This document shows, piece after piece, positions 54,609 to 62,327 of a DNA stretch of 64,000 bases. Numbering within the stretch: position 1 is the stretch's first letter; each line of letters opens with the position of its first letter. The notes below the pieces were generated by a model that was not told the origin of the DNA, made no database searches, and saw nothing but the letters and a program-made list of their open reading frames with translations. The translations under genes were made by a program, and so were the position numbers. Source of the DNA: Fulvivirga lutea (lineage in GTDB: Bacteria > Bacteroidota > Bacteroidia > Cytophagales > Cyclobacteriaceae); NCBI RefSeq assembly GCF_017068455.1, contig NZ_CP070608.1, positions 1,093,488-1,157,487 on the forward strand, given 5' to 3'.

Positions 54609-55196
54609 ATGCAATCAACGAGTATACAATCGACAAGAGCTGTTAACATTTACATGGAGGCCAACCCGAATCCTAACTCCTTAAAATTTGTAGCGAATTT
54701 TATGTTGCTACCCGATGGTGTTAGTTTAGATTTTCCAAATGTTGAGGAAGCATCTAACTCGCCTTTAGCGCAAGAGCTTTTTAAATTAGATTTTGTTGAT
54801 CGCGTGTTCTTTATGGCCAATTTCGTTACAGTTACCAAAAAGGAGGACATTGATTGGATTGAGGTACGAGATAAAGTAAAGGAGATTATCAAAAATTATC
54901 TTGAAGCCGGAAAGAGAGTAGTTGAAGAAATTAATGATGCCAACGAAATCAATGAAAATGATTCGGAGACAGTAAAAAAAATCAAAGGCATTTTAGATGA
55001 ATATATTAGACCTGCCGTAGAGCAAGACGGTGGCGCCATCACCTTCCATTCTTTCGAAAATGGCATTCTTAAGGTTTTATTACAAGGTTCTTGCAGCGGC
55101 TGTCCTTCGTCAACAGTTACCTTAAAAGCGGGTATCGAAAATCTGATGAAACGTATGCTTCCAGAGGTTCAATCAGTTGAGGCTGAAGGCGTTTAA
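54609..55196 (+). CDS. NifU-like Fe-S scaffold/carrier protein
   Basis: A 195-residue protein with an N-terminal Nfu_N domain (NIYMEANPNPNSLKFVANFM, LAQELFKLDFVDRVFFMANF) and a C-terminal NifU domain (LDEYIRPAVEQDGGAITFHS) carrying Cys162 and Cys165 in GSCSGCPSSTVTL. Nfu proteins carry [4Fe-4S] clusters to apo-enzymes such as aconitase. It stands alone between a symporter and a GAF/PAS sensor; no Suf genes are nearby. Confidence 0.93.
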   Translation: MQSTSIQSTRAVNIYMEANPNPNSLKFVANFMLLPDGVSLDFPNVEEASNSPLAQELFKLDFVDRVFFMANFVTVTKKEDIDWIEVRDKVKEIIKNYLEAGKRVVEEINDANEINENDSETVKKIKGILDEYIRPAVEQDGGAITFHSFENGILKVLLQGSCSGCPSSTVTLKAGIENLMKRMLPEVQSVEAEGV

Positions 55197-55264
55197 GGCT
55201 TTATTCTGCCAATCGTTAAATTGTAAATATTCTTCTTTGTAGTTATCTTGGTTACCGTTTATTA

Positions 55265-55280
55265 AATTACACGTGTAATT
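55265..55280. promoter_or_regulatory. Perfect 16-bp palindrome just before a start codon
   Basis: AATTACACGTGTAATT is perfectly palindromic around CACGTG and ends 9 bases before the ATG at 55290. It is followed by ACTTTTTT, so it could be a short-stem terminator of the nifU-like gene, an operator, or a structure near the ribosome binding site. Confidence 0.55.
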
Positions 55281-55289
55281 ACTTTTTTC

Positions 55290-57455
55290 ATGCAAGAAAC
55301 AAGTGCAATACCCCAAGATAAAATTCAACCTTTCCACAATAAAGTTCATGAAGAAGCTGATGGAATAGTACGCTATTTCATTTATGGCTTTTTCTTCCTG
55401 GGCATTGGCCTGTCAGTATTTTATGACACGTATATTTTGGCGTTTGTCATGGGAGCAATTTCCTTAGGCATATATTTAGGAGCCAGGTCATTAATTGGTG
55501 GTACTATTTGGTTCAGACTCATTGTTAGTTTGCTCCTTTGGAATTTTGCTGTTCAGTTTATTCTCCAAATGCATGGAATGTACGAAATGCATTTTTTCTA
55601 TTTCATTGGGCTTACTGTACTTCTCTTCTATGAAGATTGGCGCGTTCTTGTACCGCTTATAGCCTACGCAGTATTTACATTTCTATACTTATTCTATAGC
55701 CAAATGTCAGGCGGTGAGTTAAATGGCATGTTAGAGAACATACCGGAACTGACTTACAAAAATGTAATTCTACACTTGGGCTTGTTATTGTTTTACGGTG
55801 CATTATGTATTCTGTGGGCAAATTTACAGAAAGGGCAAACCAGAGAATCAGGAATTAATAACATGCAAATGCAAGATCAGTTAAGCCTGATGGATACTAA
55901 CATCAACTTTGCCAACAGCATTAGTAAAGGAAATTTGGCCGCAGAATATGCCGCTGAAAAAGCAGATAAACTGGGCGAGTCGCTCATGAATATGCGTGAT
56001 AGTTTGGTAGAAGCAGCCGAGCGTGAGTCAAAAGAAAAATTTGTAAATGTTGGATTAGCATCCATTGGAGAGATTCTTAGAAATAACACTGATAACCTTG
56101 AAGAGCTATGCGATCAGGTAATTCAGAATTTAGTGAAATACATGCGTGCCAATCAGGGCGGTATTTTCATTCTGCAGAAGGATGAGAATAACGATGAAAG
56201 CTACTTGCAATTAATGGCGTGCCGCGCATATGAAAGAAAGAAATACTTAGAGAAGCGCATTGAGCTTGGACAGGGATTAATCGGGCAGGCAGCAATAGAA
56301 CGAAAGACTATTGTGATGACCGATGTGCCTGATCATTATATTAGCATTACTTCAGGTTTAGGTATTGCCAACCCGAACAGTTTGGTGCTGGTGCCACTAA
56401 AATCTAATGAAGAAATTGTTGGGGTTATAGAATTAGCTTCATTTGATGTTTTTACGGATAATGACATTGAATTCTTAGAAAAGGTGGGTGAAAGCATTGC
56501 TTCTACAATAATTTCAGCGCAAACAAATCAGCAAACCAAAGAATTGCTTGAGCAATCAAGACAAATGACTGAAGAGATGCAGTCGCAAGAGGAGGAGATG
56601 CGCCAGAATATGGAGGAGATGCAGGCTACTCAGGAAGAGATGGGTAGAACACAGAGGGAATTGGGTGAAAAAGAGGCAAATCTAAATGCCTTAATCAACA
56701 ATACAACGGACTCTATTATTACGATGGATAGGAACTATAAGATTCTTATCATGAACAGGGTTGTAAAAGAAAGATACAAAGGCACTCAGTATGAAGATAT
56801 GAGGGAAGGTGCCAATGCCTTGGATATGTTGGGCGATGTACGTGATGAGTGGAAAGGTTACTACGACAGGGCTTTAGCAGGTGAGGCTCTGGATTTTGTT
56901 TTAAAAAGCTCTGTACAAGGTGAGGACACTTATCGTGAGTACTTTATCAATCCAATAAAAGACGATAACGGCTATATCTTAGGGGTTTCTGTATTCTCAA
57001 GAGATGTAACCGATAAAAAACAGTTTGAAATAGCAGTTCAGCAAAAAAGCTCTGTGCTAGATGCCATGGTAAACAATACAGATAATACCTATTTTGCTAT
57101 GGATGTTGATTACAATATTATCTATGCAAATAAGACGCTTAAAGATAGATTTAAAGCCAATGGCCTTGAGCTGAGTGAGGGAATGAGTATACTGGATGTA
57201 CTTTCAGGGGATGCACTAAAAACCTGGAAAGAACGATATGCCAAGACACTTAATGGAGAAGAATTGAGGTTTAAAGAGGATCGTCCTGTGGGAGATAAAG
57301 TACTTAAAATAATAACTGAGTGTTTCCCTGTTAGGGATCAAAAGGGCGCAATCATTGGTGCTGCGGTTATTTCAAAAGATGTTACCTCAGAAGAACGAGC
57401 AAAGGAAAAAGTAGAAGAATTGACAGCTGAGATCGAGAAGTTGAAAGGTAAGTAG
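55290..57455 (+). CDS. Membrane GAF-PAS-PAS sensor without output domain
   Basis: A 721-residue protein. About five to six N-terminal helices (residues 25-185, FIYGFFFLGIGLSVFYDTYI through LLLFYGALCILWANL) lead to a linker and a GAF domain (about 250-415, LGQGLIGQAAIERKTIVMTD). A Glu/Met/Gln-rich coiled coil (MQSQEEEMRQNMEEMQATQE) is followed by two PAS/PAC domains (ALINNTTDSIITMDRNYKIL; AMVNNTDNTYFAMDVDYNII). The protein ends in another coiled coil. No kinase, cyclase, phosphodiesterase or methyl-accepting domain is present. It probably signals through coiled-coil contacts with partner proteins encoded elsewhere. Confidence 0.85.
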   Translation: MQETSAIPQDKIQPFHNKVHEEADGIVRYFIYGFFFLGIGLSVFYDTYILAFVMGAISLGIYLGARSLIGGTIWFRLIVSLLLWNFAVQFILQMHGMYEMHFFYFIGLTVLLFYEDWRVLVPLIAYAVFTFLYLFYSQMSGGELNGMLENIPELTYKNVILHLGLLLFYGALCILWANLQKGQTRESGINNMQMQDQLSLMDTNINFANSISKGNLAAEYAAEKADKLGESLMNMRDSLVEAAERESKEKFVNVGLASIGEILRNNTDNLEELCDQVIQNLVKYMRANQGGIFILQKDENNDESYLQLMACRAYERKKYLEKRIELGQGLIGQAAIERKTIVMTDVPDHYISITSGLGIANPNSLVLVPLKSNEEIVGVIELASFDVFTDNDIEFLEKVGESIASTIISAQTNQQTKELLEQSRQMTEEMQSQEEEMRQNMEEMQATQEEMGRTQRELGEKEANLNALINNTTDSIITMDRNYKILIMNRVVKERYKGTQYEDMREGANALDMLGDVRDEWKGYYDRALAGEALDFVLKSSVQGEDTYREYFINPIKDDNGYILGVSVFSRDVTDKKQFEIAVQQKSSVLDAMVNNTDNTYFAMDVDYNIIYANKTLKDRFKANGLELSEGMSILDVLSGDALKTWKERYAKTLNGEELRFKEDRPVGDKVLKIITECFPVRDQKGAIIGAAVISKDVTSEERAKEKVEELTAEIEKLKGK

Positions 57456-57457
57456 TC

Positions 57458-58231
57458 TTACTTCTCCACAATCAAAAACAAATCAAGAGCTTTATCAGCA
57501 TCATCCTGAAGTAAATAATCAGTGTGATGAATTTCATTTACCAGCGAATCATTGCTTGATTTAAGCTTATTTCTGTTAAATCTATTGAGAATGTCGTAAG
57601 GAATTCTCAGCAATGGAGCGGGCAATCGGTATTGCAAATTTAGAATGTCAAATCGGGTGATTTTCTCTACGGACTTTCTGTTTTTCTCATGATATTCCAT
57701 CACCTTTTCATTACCGCCAATACCTTTCATCTCTACCTTATCAAAAATGGATTTAGCCAAATCGGTGAGTTGCTGCGCAGTGTATTCCCGAATATGCCAG
57801 GGGTTTCTCGATAGTGTCAGCTTAATATTTGGCGTACTGATATATGCTTTACCTCCAGGCTTTAATACACGCTTAATTTCTTGAAGAAAAAGCTTGTCGT
57901 TTTTAATATGCTCTATCACCTGAAAAGTGACAATGCTGTCGTACTGATTATCCTTGATTTTGTTGAATGGAGGAATATTGTCCTGAATAAATGTCGCATC
58001 AGGATATTTTTTTGAAAGAGATTCGATTACTTCATCAATCTTGTCAATGGCCGTAAAAGTGTTGCATTTAGGTTGTAATAAATCAATACCTCTACCTTCA
58101 CCACAACCTACTTCCAGCAAATCGCCCTTTACTAAATCTTCAGCCACATAATATGCTTTAAGTAGTCGCTGATGTATTGGGTTGTCAGATGCTATTTTAT
58201 CAGATGCTATTTCGGTTGTGTATACGCCCAT
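57458..58231 (-). CDS. Class I SAM-dependent methyltransferase
   Basis: A 257-residue protein from the ATG at 58231. Motif I is GDLLEVGCGEGRGIDLLQPK (about residues 32-51), followed by FTAIDKIDEVIESLSKKYPD, SIVTFQVIEHIKNDKLFLQE and VLKPGGKAYISTPNIKLTLS, then WHIREYTAQQLTDLAKSIF. This is the UbiE/Cyc-like small-molecule methyltransferase group; the substrate is unknown. It converges on the GAF/PAS gene with only two bases between stops. The -7 box at 58247-58254 excludes the TTG start at 58249. Confidence 0.87.
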   Translation of the reverse strand: MGVYTTEIASDKIASDNPIHQRLLKAYYVAEDLVKGDLLEVGCGEGRGIDLLQPKCNTFTAIDKIDEVIESLSKKYPDATFIQDNIPPFNKIKDNQYDSIVTFQVIEHIKNDKLFLQEIKRVLKPGGKAYISTPNIKLTLSRNPWHIREYTAQQLTDLAKSIFDKVEMKGIGGNEKVMEYHEKNRKSVEKITRFDILNLQYRLPAPLLRIPYDILNRFNRNKLKSSNDSLVNEIHHTDYLLQDDADKALDLFLIVEK

Positions 58232-58246
58232 GTTAAAAATTTTTTG

Positions 58247-58254
58247 CAAAAATA
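58247..58254 (-). promoter_or_regulatory. -7 box TATTTTTG for the methyltransferase
   Basis: TATTTTTG on the minus strand matches TAnnTTTG, 15 bases upstream of the ATG at 58231 and overlapping the alternative TTG start. Confidence 0.5.
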
Positions 58255-58335
58255 GGTCAATTCAAAAGAAATAACCTGATGCTCTTTTTTTATTTGCCCA
58301 GTATCACCTTAATTTATCAATACAATTGAAAATTA

Positions 58336-59463
58336 ATGCGAGCCATTAGAATAGTAGTATCCGCAGTTTTAATATTTTTTAGTCATACAATTCTGGCTCA
58401 GAATACCGGCAACGTTGGAGTTTCCATGATGTCAGTAACCTCTAATGACTCCTTACATTTATACTTGGAGATAGATTTAGATGCAAAAACATCAAGACTT
58501 TACAACTATAAATTCCAGTTTAGTACTGCTTCTGAAAGTGAAGAAAACCTGATTGCTTATTTGGATAGTGCATACCTGGGCAATAACGGAAATCAGCACT
58601 ACTTTAAATTTTCTTTTCCAAAAAGCGTTCTTAAACCCAAACTAAAAACAAGGCTGATTAAACTTTCCGATGGTTTGACTTTTAATTTCGTTCATGAAAT
58701 CAACGAATCACATCCTTTTATCCTCTTTGATTCAAAAAACTTACCGGTACTCAGGTATTGGGTGAATCCAGGAGGCTATCATACAACAAATAAGAATATT
58801 CACGTATTTTATTATAGCCACAACTTTAGCGTAGCCTTACCTCCAATGACCACCAGAAATGAAGCTCCTTCGCAGGAAATGAGCATCGATTCTTCTTTCG
58901 TTTTTCAGGAGGCGATAGAAATGAAAAGGCCTGGTATATATATGATGCAAAGTGACACTGCCTCTAACAAGGCACTTACCATTAGGGTCGAACCCTATTA
59001 TTACCCAAGGTTTACAACAGTGGAAGAGCTTACTCAGCCTTTAATTTATATTACAGATGATGAGGAGCAGATGACTCTTGCTGAAGTGGGTGATGATAAG
59101 AGGAAGTTTGATAAGTTTTGGTTGCAATTAGCGGGCAACCCAGAACGGGCGAAGAAAATTATTCGACTGTTTTATGATAGGGTCGAATATGTAAATACGA
59201 ATTACACAACCTTTAAAGAAGGCTGGAAAACAGATATGGGTATGATCTATTTGATCATGGGCACTCCGGATAGTATCGAAAAAATTGGGAATAAAGAGAT
59301 ATGGAATTATCAGGAAGATCGACATTTGCCAAAAAGAAAATACCAGTTCATCAAAACATCAACATTATTTTCTCCTGCACATTATGTATTGATTAGGGAG
59401 AAAAAGCATGCTGAATCATGGTACGAAGCCATTAATTTATTAAGAAACGCAATATTTAAATGA
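58336..59463 (+). CDS. GWxTD domain-containing exported protein
   Basis: A 375-residue protein with a signal peptide (MRAIRIVVSAVLIFFSHTIL ... AQ). A beta-rich middle region precedes a C-terminal GWxTD domain: FWLQLAGNPERAKKIIRLFY, DRVEYVNTNYTTFKEG, then WKTDMGMIYLIMGTPDSIEK with the signature Gly-Trp-Lys-Thr-Asp. GWxTD domains are known mostly from Bacteroidota and Acidobacteriota and have no assigned biochemical role. It overlaps rlmB by 4 bases (ATGA), so the two are translationally coupled; the reason for that pairing is unknown. Confidence 0.88.
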   Translation: MRAIRIVVSAVLIFFSHTILAQNTGNVGVSMMSVTSNDSLHLYLEIDLDAKTSRLYNYKFQFSTASESEENLIAYLDSAYLGNNGNQHYFKFSFPKSVLKPKLKTRLIKLSDGLTFNFVHEINESHPFILFDSKNLPVLRYWVNPGGYHTTNKNIHVFYYSHNFSVALPPMTTRNEAPSQEMSIDSSFVFQEAIEMKRPGIYMMQSDTASNKALTIRVEPYYYPRFTTVEELTQPLIYITDDEEQMTLAEVGDDKRKFDKFWLQLAGNPERAKKIIRLFYDRVEYVNTNYTTFKEGWKTDMGMIYLIMGTPDSIEKIGNKEIWNYQEDRHLPKRKYQFIKTSTLFSPAHYVLIREKKHAESWYEAINLLRNAIFK

Positions 59464-60206
59464 AGCATATAAATAAAGATAACCTGGTATTTGGCACACG
59501 CGCAATTCTTGAAACCATTGAAGCAGGCAAAGAAATTGATAAGCTTCTAATTCAAAAAGGCTTATCAAATGATTTGATTAAAGAGCTAATTAAAGTGGCT
59601 AAATCTTATGGGGTACCATTTTCTACGGTGCCTATAGAAAAGTTAAATAGGGTTACTCGAAAAAATCATCAGGGAGCTATTGCCTACATTTCATCCATCC
59701 AGTATGCTTCTTTAGACAACGTAATTAATGAGACTTATCAGAAAGGTAAGGAGCCCCTTTTACTCATGTTGGATAGAGTTACTGATGTGCGAAATTTTGG
59801 AGCGGTAGCAAGAACAGCCGAATGTGCAGGTGTCGATGCTATTATTATACCGTCAAGAGGTGGGGCGGCCATTAATGCCGATGCAATGAAAACTTCTGCC
59901 GGTGCCTTAAACTACATTCCTATTTGCAGAGAAGACAATCTGAAGAAAACGTTAGATTATTTAAAGCAAAGTGGGATTACCATTTTTGCATGTACGGAAA
60001 AGGCCACTGAGTCAATTTATTCGTGTGATTTCAACAAACCGGCAGCTATCATCATGGGCTCTGAGGAAGATGGTATTTCAGAAGAGTATTTGAAGCTTTC
60101 AGATCATCAAATGTTTATTCCCATGTCAGGTAATATTGATTCACTAAACGTTTCTGTCTCGGCCGGCATCGCAGTGTTCGAGGCCGTTCGGCAAAGAAGT
60201 TTATAA
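59460..60206 (+). CDS. rlmB: 23S rRNA 2'-O-methyltransferase, RlmB/TrmH (SPOUT) family
   Basis: A 248-residue SPOUT protein. The N-terminal substrate-binding domain is LVFGTRAILETIEAGKEIDK. The knotted methyltransferase domain has motif 1 LLMLDRVTDVRNFGAVARTA, motif 2 IIMGSEEDGISEEYLKLSDH and motif 3 FIPMSGNIDSLNVSVSAGIA. The expected role is 2'-O-methylation of G2251 in 23S rRNA. It overlaps the convergent mannose-1-phosphate guanylyltransferase gene by 6 bases at the 3' end. Confidence 0.93.
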   Translation: MKHINKDNLVFGTRAILETIEAGKEIDKLLIQKGLSNDLIKELIKVAKSYGVPFSTVPIEKLNRVTRKNHQGAIAYISSIQYASLDNVINETYQKGKEPLLLMLDRVTDVRNFGAVARTAECAGVDAIIIPSRGGAAINADAMKTSAGALNYIPICREDNLKKTLDYLKQSGITIFACTEKATESIYSCDFNKPAAIIMGSEEDGISEEYLKLSDHQMFIPMSGNIDSLNVSVSAGIAVFEAVRQRSL

Positions 60207-61274
60207 ATATTCCTTGCCCTTAGATTTCTTAACATCCGCTACAAAGTCTCGGAATTTCTGCTCATTATCTCTCCTGCAAATAAGTAGCACATTGTCACAC
60301 TCAGTTACCATATAATTTTGCAGGCCTTGTACAATAATCAACTTTTCTTTTGGGCCTTTAATGAGTGTATTTTTCGTGTCATAAACCAATGCGTTAGCCT
60401 GAACAACATTGTCGTTAGAGTCTTTCTCGCTATGTTCATGTAGGGCATTCCAAGAACCTAAATCAGACCAGGTAAAATCTGAAGGAACAACATAGACTGA
60501 GGCAGCACTCTCCATGACACCAAAGTCAATAGAAATATTAGTGCACTGTGAATAAACGGTGGATATTACGGCAGCCTCATCGGGCGTACTTAATTTAGGA
60601 AGGGCTTCTTCAAAGAGTTCACTCATTTCAGGTAAACATTCTTCAATGGCGTTAATGATGGCCTGAACGCCCCAAATAAAAATGCCAGAGTTCCACAAAA
60701 AATCTCCGCTTTCAATAAATTTTTCTGCTAACGCTCTTTCGGGCTTTTCAGTAAATGTTTTTACTTTTTTTAAACTGCCCTTTTCATCTAAAAACTGAAT
60801 ATACCCAAAGCCGGTTTCTGGTTTGTTGGGTTTCAGGCCTAGTGTTATTAATTTCTGCTGATCTTCGGCAGCGTTCAATGCTTTTTCCCAGAATGTATGA
60901 AACTCACCTTCATTTACAATCAAGTGATCAGAAGGGGCAATAGTAATGATTGCATCTGGGTCTTTTTTAGATATTTTATAAGATGCATATGCGATGCATG
61001 GCGCTGTGTTTCTTCTAAGTGGCTCCAAAAGAATTTGGTCGCTTGTTAGTTTAGGAAGTTGATCCTTCACTAAATCGCCATAGTCCTGATGAGTTACAAC
61101 ATAAATATTTTCTTCAGGCACTTTGCTTTTAAAGCGGTCGTAGGTCATTTGAATTAATGTACGACCTGTGTTTAAAATGTCTAAAAATTGCTTTGGCTTT
61201 GTAGTTCTACTGTAGGGCCAAAAACGGCTGCCTACTCCACCTGCCATTATTACAACGTAATTATGTTTATTCAT
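60201..61274 (-). CDS. manC: Mannose-1-phosphate guanylyltransferase
   Basis: A 357-residue protein from the ATG at 61274 (an in-frame TTG at 61289 would overlap kdsD). The nucleotidyltransferase signature is VVIMAGGVGSRFWPYSRTTK plus PKQFL, with LEPLRRNTAPCIAYASY, TIAPSDHLI and KTFTEKPERALAEKFIESGD, then FLWNSGIFIW. It makes GDP-mannose from mannose-1-phosphate and GTP, the precursor for mannose and fucose units in surface glycans. It lacks the C-terminal isomerase domain of bifunctional ManC. It follows kdsD by 11 bases, so both envelope-sugar enzymes share an operon. Confidence 0.93.
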   Translation of the reverse strand: MNKHNYVVIMAGGVGSRFWPYSRTTKPKQFLDILNTGRTLIQMTYDRFKSKVPEENIYVVTHQDYGDLVKDQLPKLTSDQILLEPLRRNTAPCIAYASYKISKKDPDAIITIAPSDHLIVNEGEFHTFWEKALNAAEDQQKLITLGLKPNKPETGFGYIQFLDEKGSLKKVKTFTEKPERALAEKFIESGDFLWNSGIFIWGVQAIINAIEECLPEMSELFEEALPKLSTPDEAAVISTVYSQCTNISIDFGVMESAASVYVVPSDFTWSDLGSWNALHEHSEKDSNDNVVQANALVYDTKNTLIKGPKEKLIIVQGLQNYMVTECDNVLLICRRDNEQKFRDFVADVKKSKGKEYL

Positions 61275-61285
61275 CGGATTGGTTA

Positions 61286-62251
61286 TCAAATGATACCTTC
61301 TTTTAATAGGTCGTGAAGGTGAACAAAGCCGGCTACTTTATTGCCATCCATTACAATTACCTGACTAATGTTATTTTGCTGCATCACATTTAGTGCCTTT
61401 ACCGCAAAGTCTCCCTTTTCAACTTGCTTTGGATTCACGGACATTATCTGTTCAGCTACCACTTTATCTAAATCAATGCCTTTTTCTATACCTCGCCTTA
61501 GATCGCCATCAGTTACAATACCTATTAACTCATCATTTTTTAGCACGGCAGTTGCTCCTAATCGCTTAGAAGAAATTTCAAGAATAGTTTCTTTAAATCC
61601 TGCATCGTGTTGTACAATAGGCACCTCATTATGCGAAATAATATCATCTACTTTTAAATAAAGCTGCTTACCTAAAGCTCCACCCGGATGATACTTAGCA
61701 AAATCTTCACTTGTAAAACTTTTAAGCTCCATTAAGCAAACAGCCAATGCATCGCCCATGGCCATGTGGGCCGTAGTGCTTGTTGTTGGAGCTAAACTAT
61801 TGGGGCAAGCTTCATCGGCTATGGTGGCATTTAATACATAGTCGGCTTGCTGGCCTAAATAAGAATCAACATTACTAACCAGCCCAACAAGTTTGCAATT
61901 GGTACGCTTGATTAACGGAACCAAAACTTTTATTTCAGGTGTATTTCCGCTTTTAGAGATGCATATAACAATGTCATTATCCTGGATCATTCCTAAATCA
62001 CCATGAATGGCATCGGCTGCATGCATAAAGAGTGAAGGAGTTCCGGTAGAATTTAATGTAGCCACAATTTTACTTGCCACAATCGCACTCTTGCCTATTC
62101 CTGTAATAACCACTCTGCCTTTCGAATTATAGATTGCCTCTACGCATTCTTCAAATTGATCGTCAATATAATTGGCTATATTGTTTAATGCCTCAGACTC
62201 ATTTATGAGTACTCTTTTGGCGATATTCTGGATATTTTTTGCTAACTTCAA
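61286..62251 (-). CDS. kdsD: Arabinose-5-phosphate isomerase (KdsD/KpsF)
   Basis: A 321-residue protein with an N-terminal SIS domain (GRVVITGIGKSAIVASKIVA, TGTPSLFMHAADAIHGDLGM, IVICISKSGNTPEIKVLVPL, NSLAPTTSTTAHMAMGDALA). Two C-terminal CBS domains follow (VDDIISHNEVPIVQHDAGFK; QIMSVNPKQVEKGDFAVKAL). It interconverts ribulose-5-phosphate and arabinose-5-phosphate for KDO synthesis in lipopolysaccharide. Its start is 76 bases from the divergent recQ. Confidence 0.94.
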   Translation of the reverse strand: MKLAKNIQNIAKRVLINESEALNNIANYIDDQFEECVEAIYNSKGRVVITGIGKSAIVASKIVATLNSTGTPSLFMHAADAIHGDLGMIQDNDIVICISKSGNTPEIKVLVPLIKRTNCKLVGLVSNVDSYLGQQADYVLNATIADEACPNSLAPTTSTTAHMAMGDALAVCLMELKSFTSEDFAKYHPGGALGKQLYLKVDDIISHNEVPIVQHDAGFKETILEISSKRLGATAVLKNDELIGIVTDGDLRRGIEKGIDLDKVVAEQIMSVNPKQVEKGDFAVKALNVMQQNNISQVIVMDGNKVAGFVHLHDLLKEGII

Positions 62252-62327
62252 TGTCCTTTAAGATTAGTAATCAGGGCGCGTCAAAGATAGTAAATCGAAT
62301 CGAAATGGCACTTTAAAATTGACCTGG

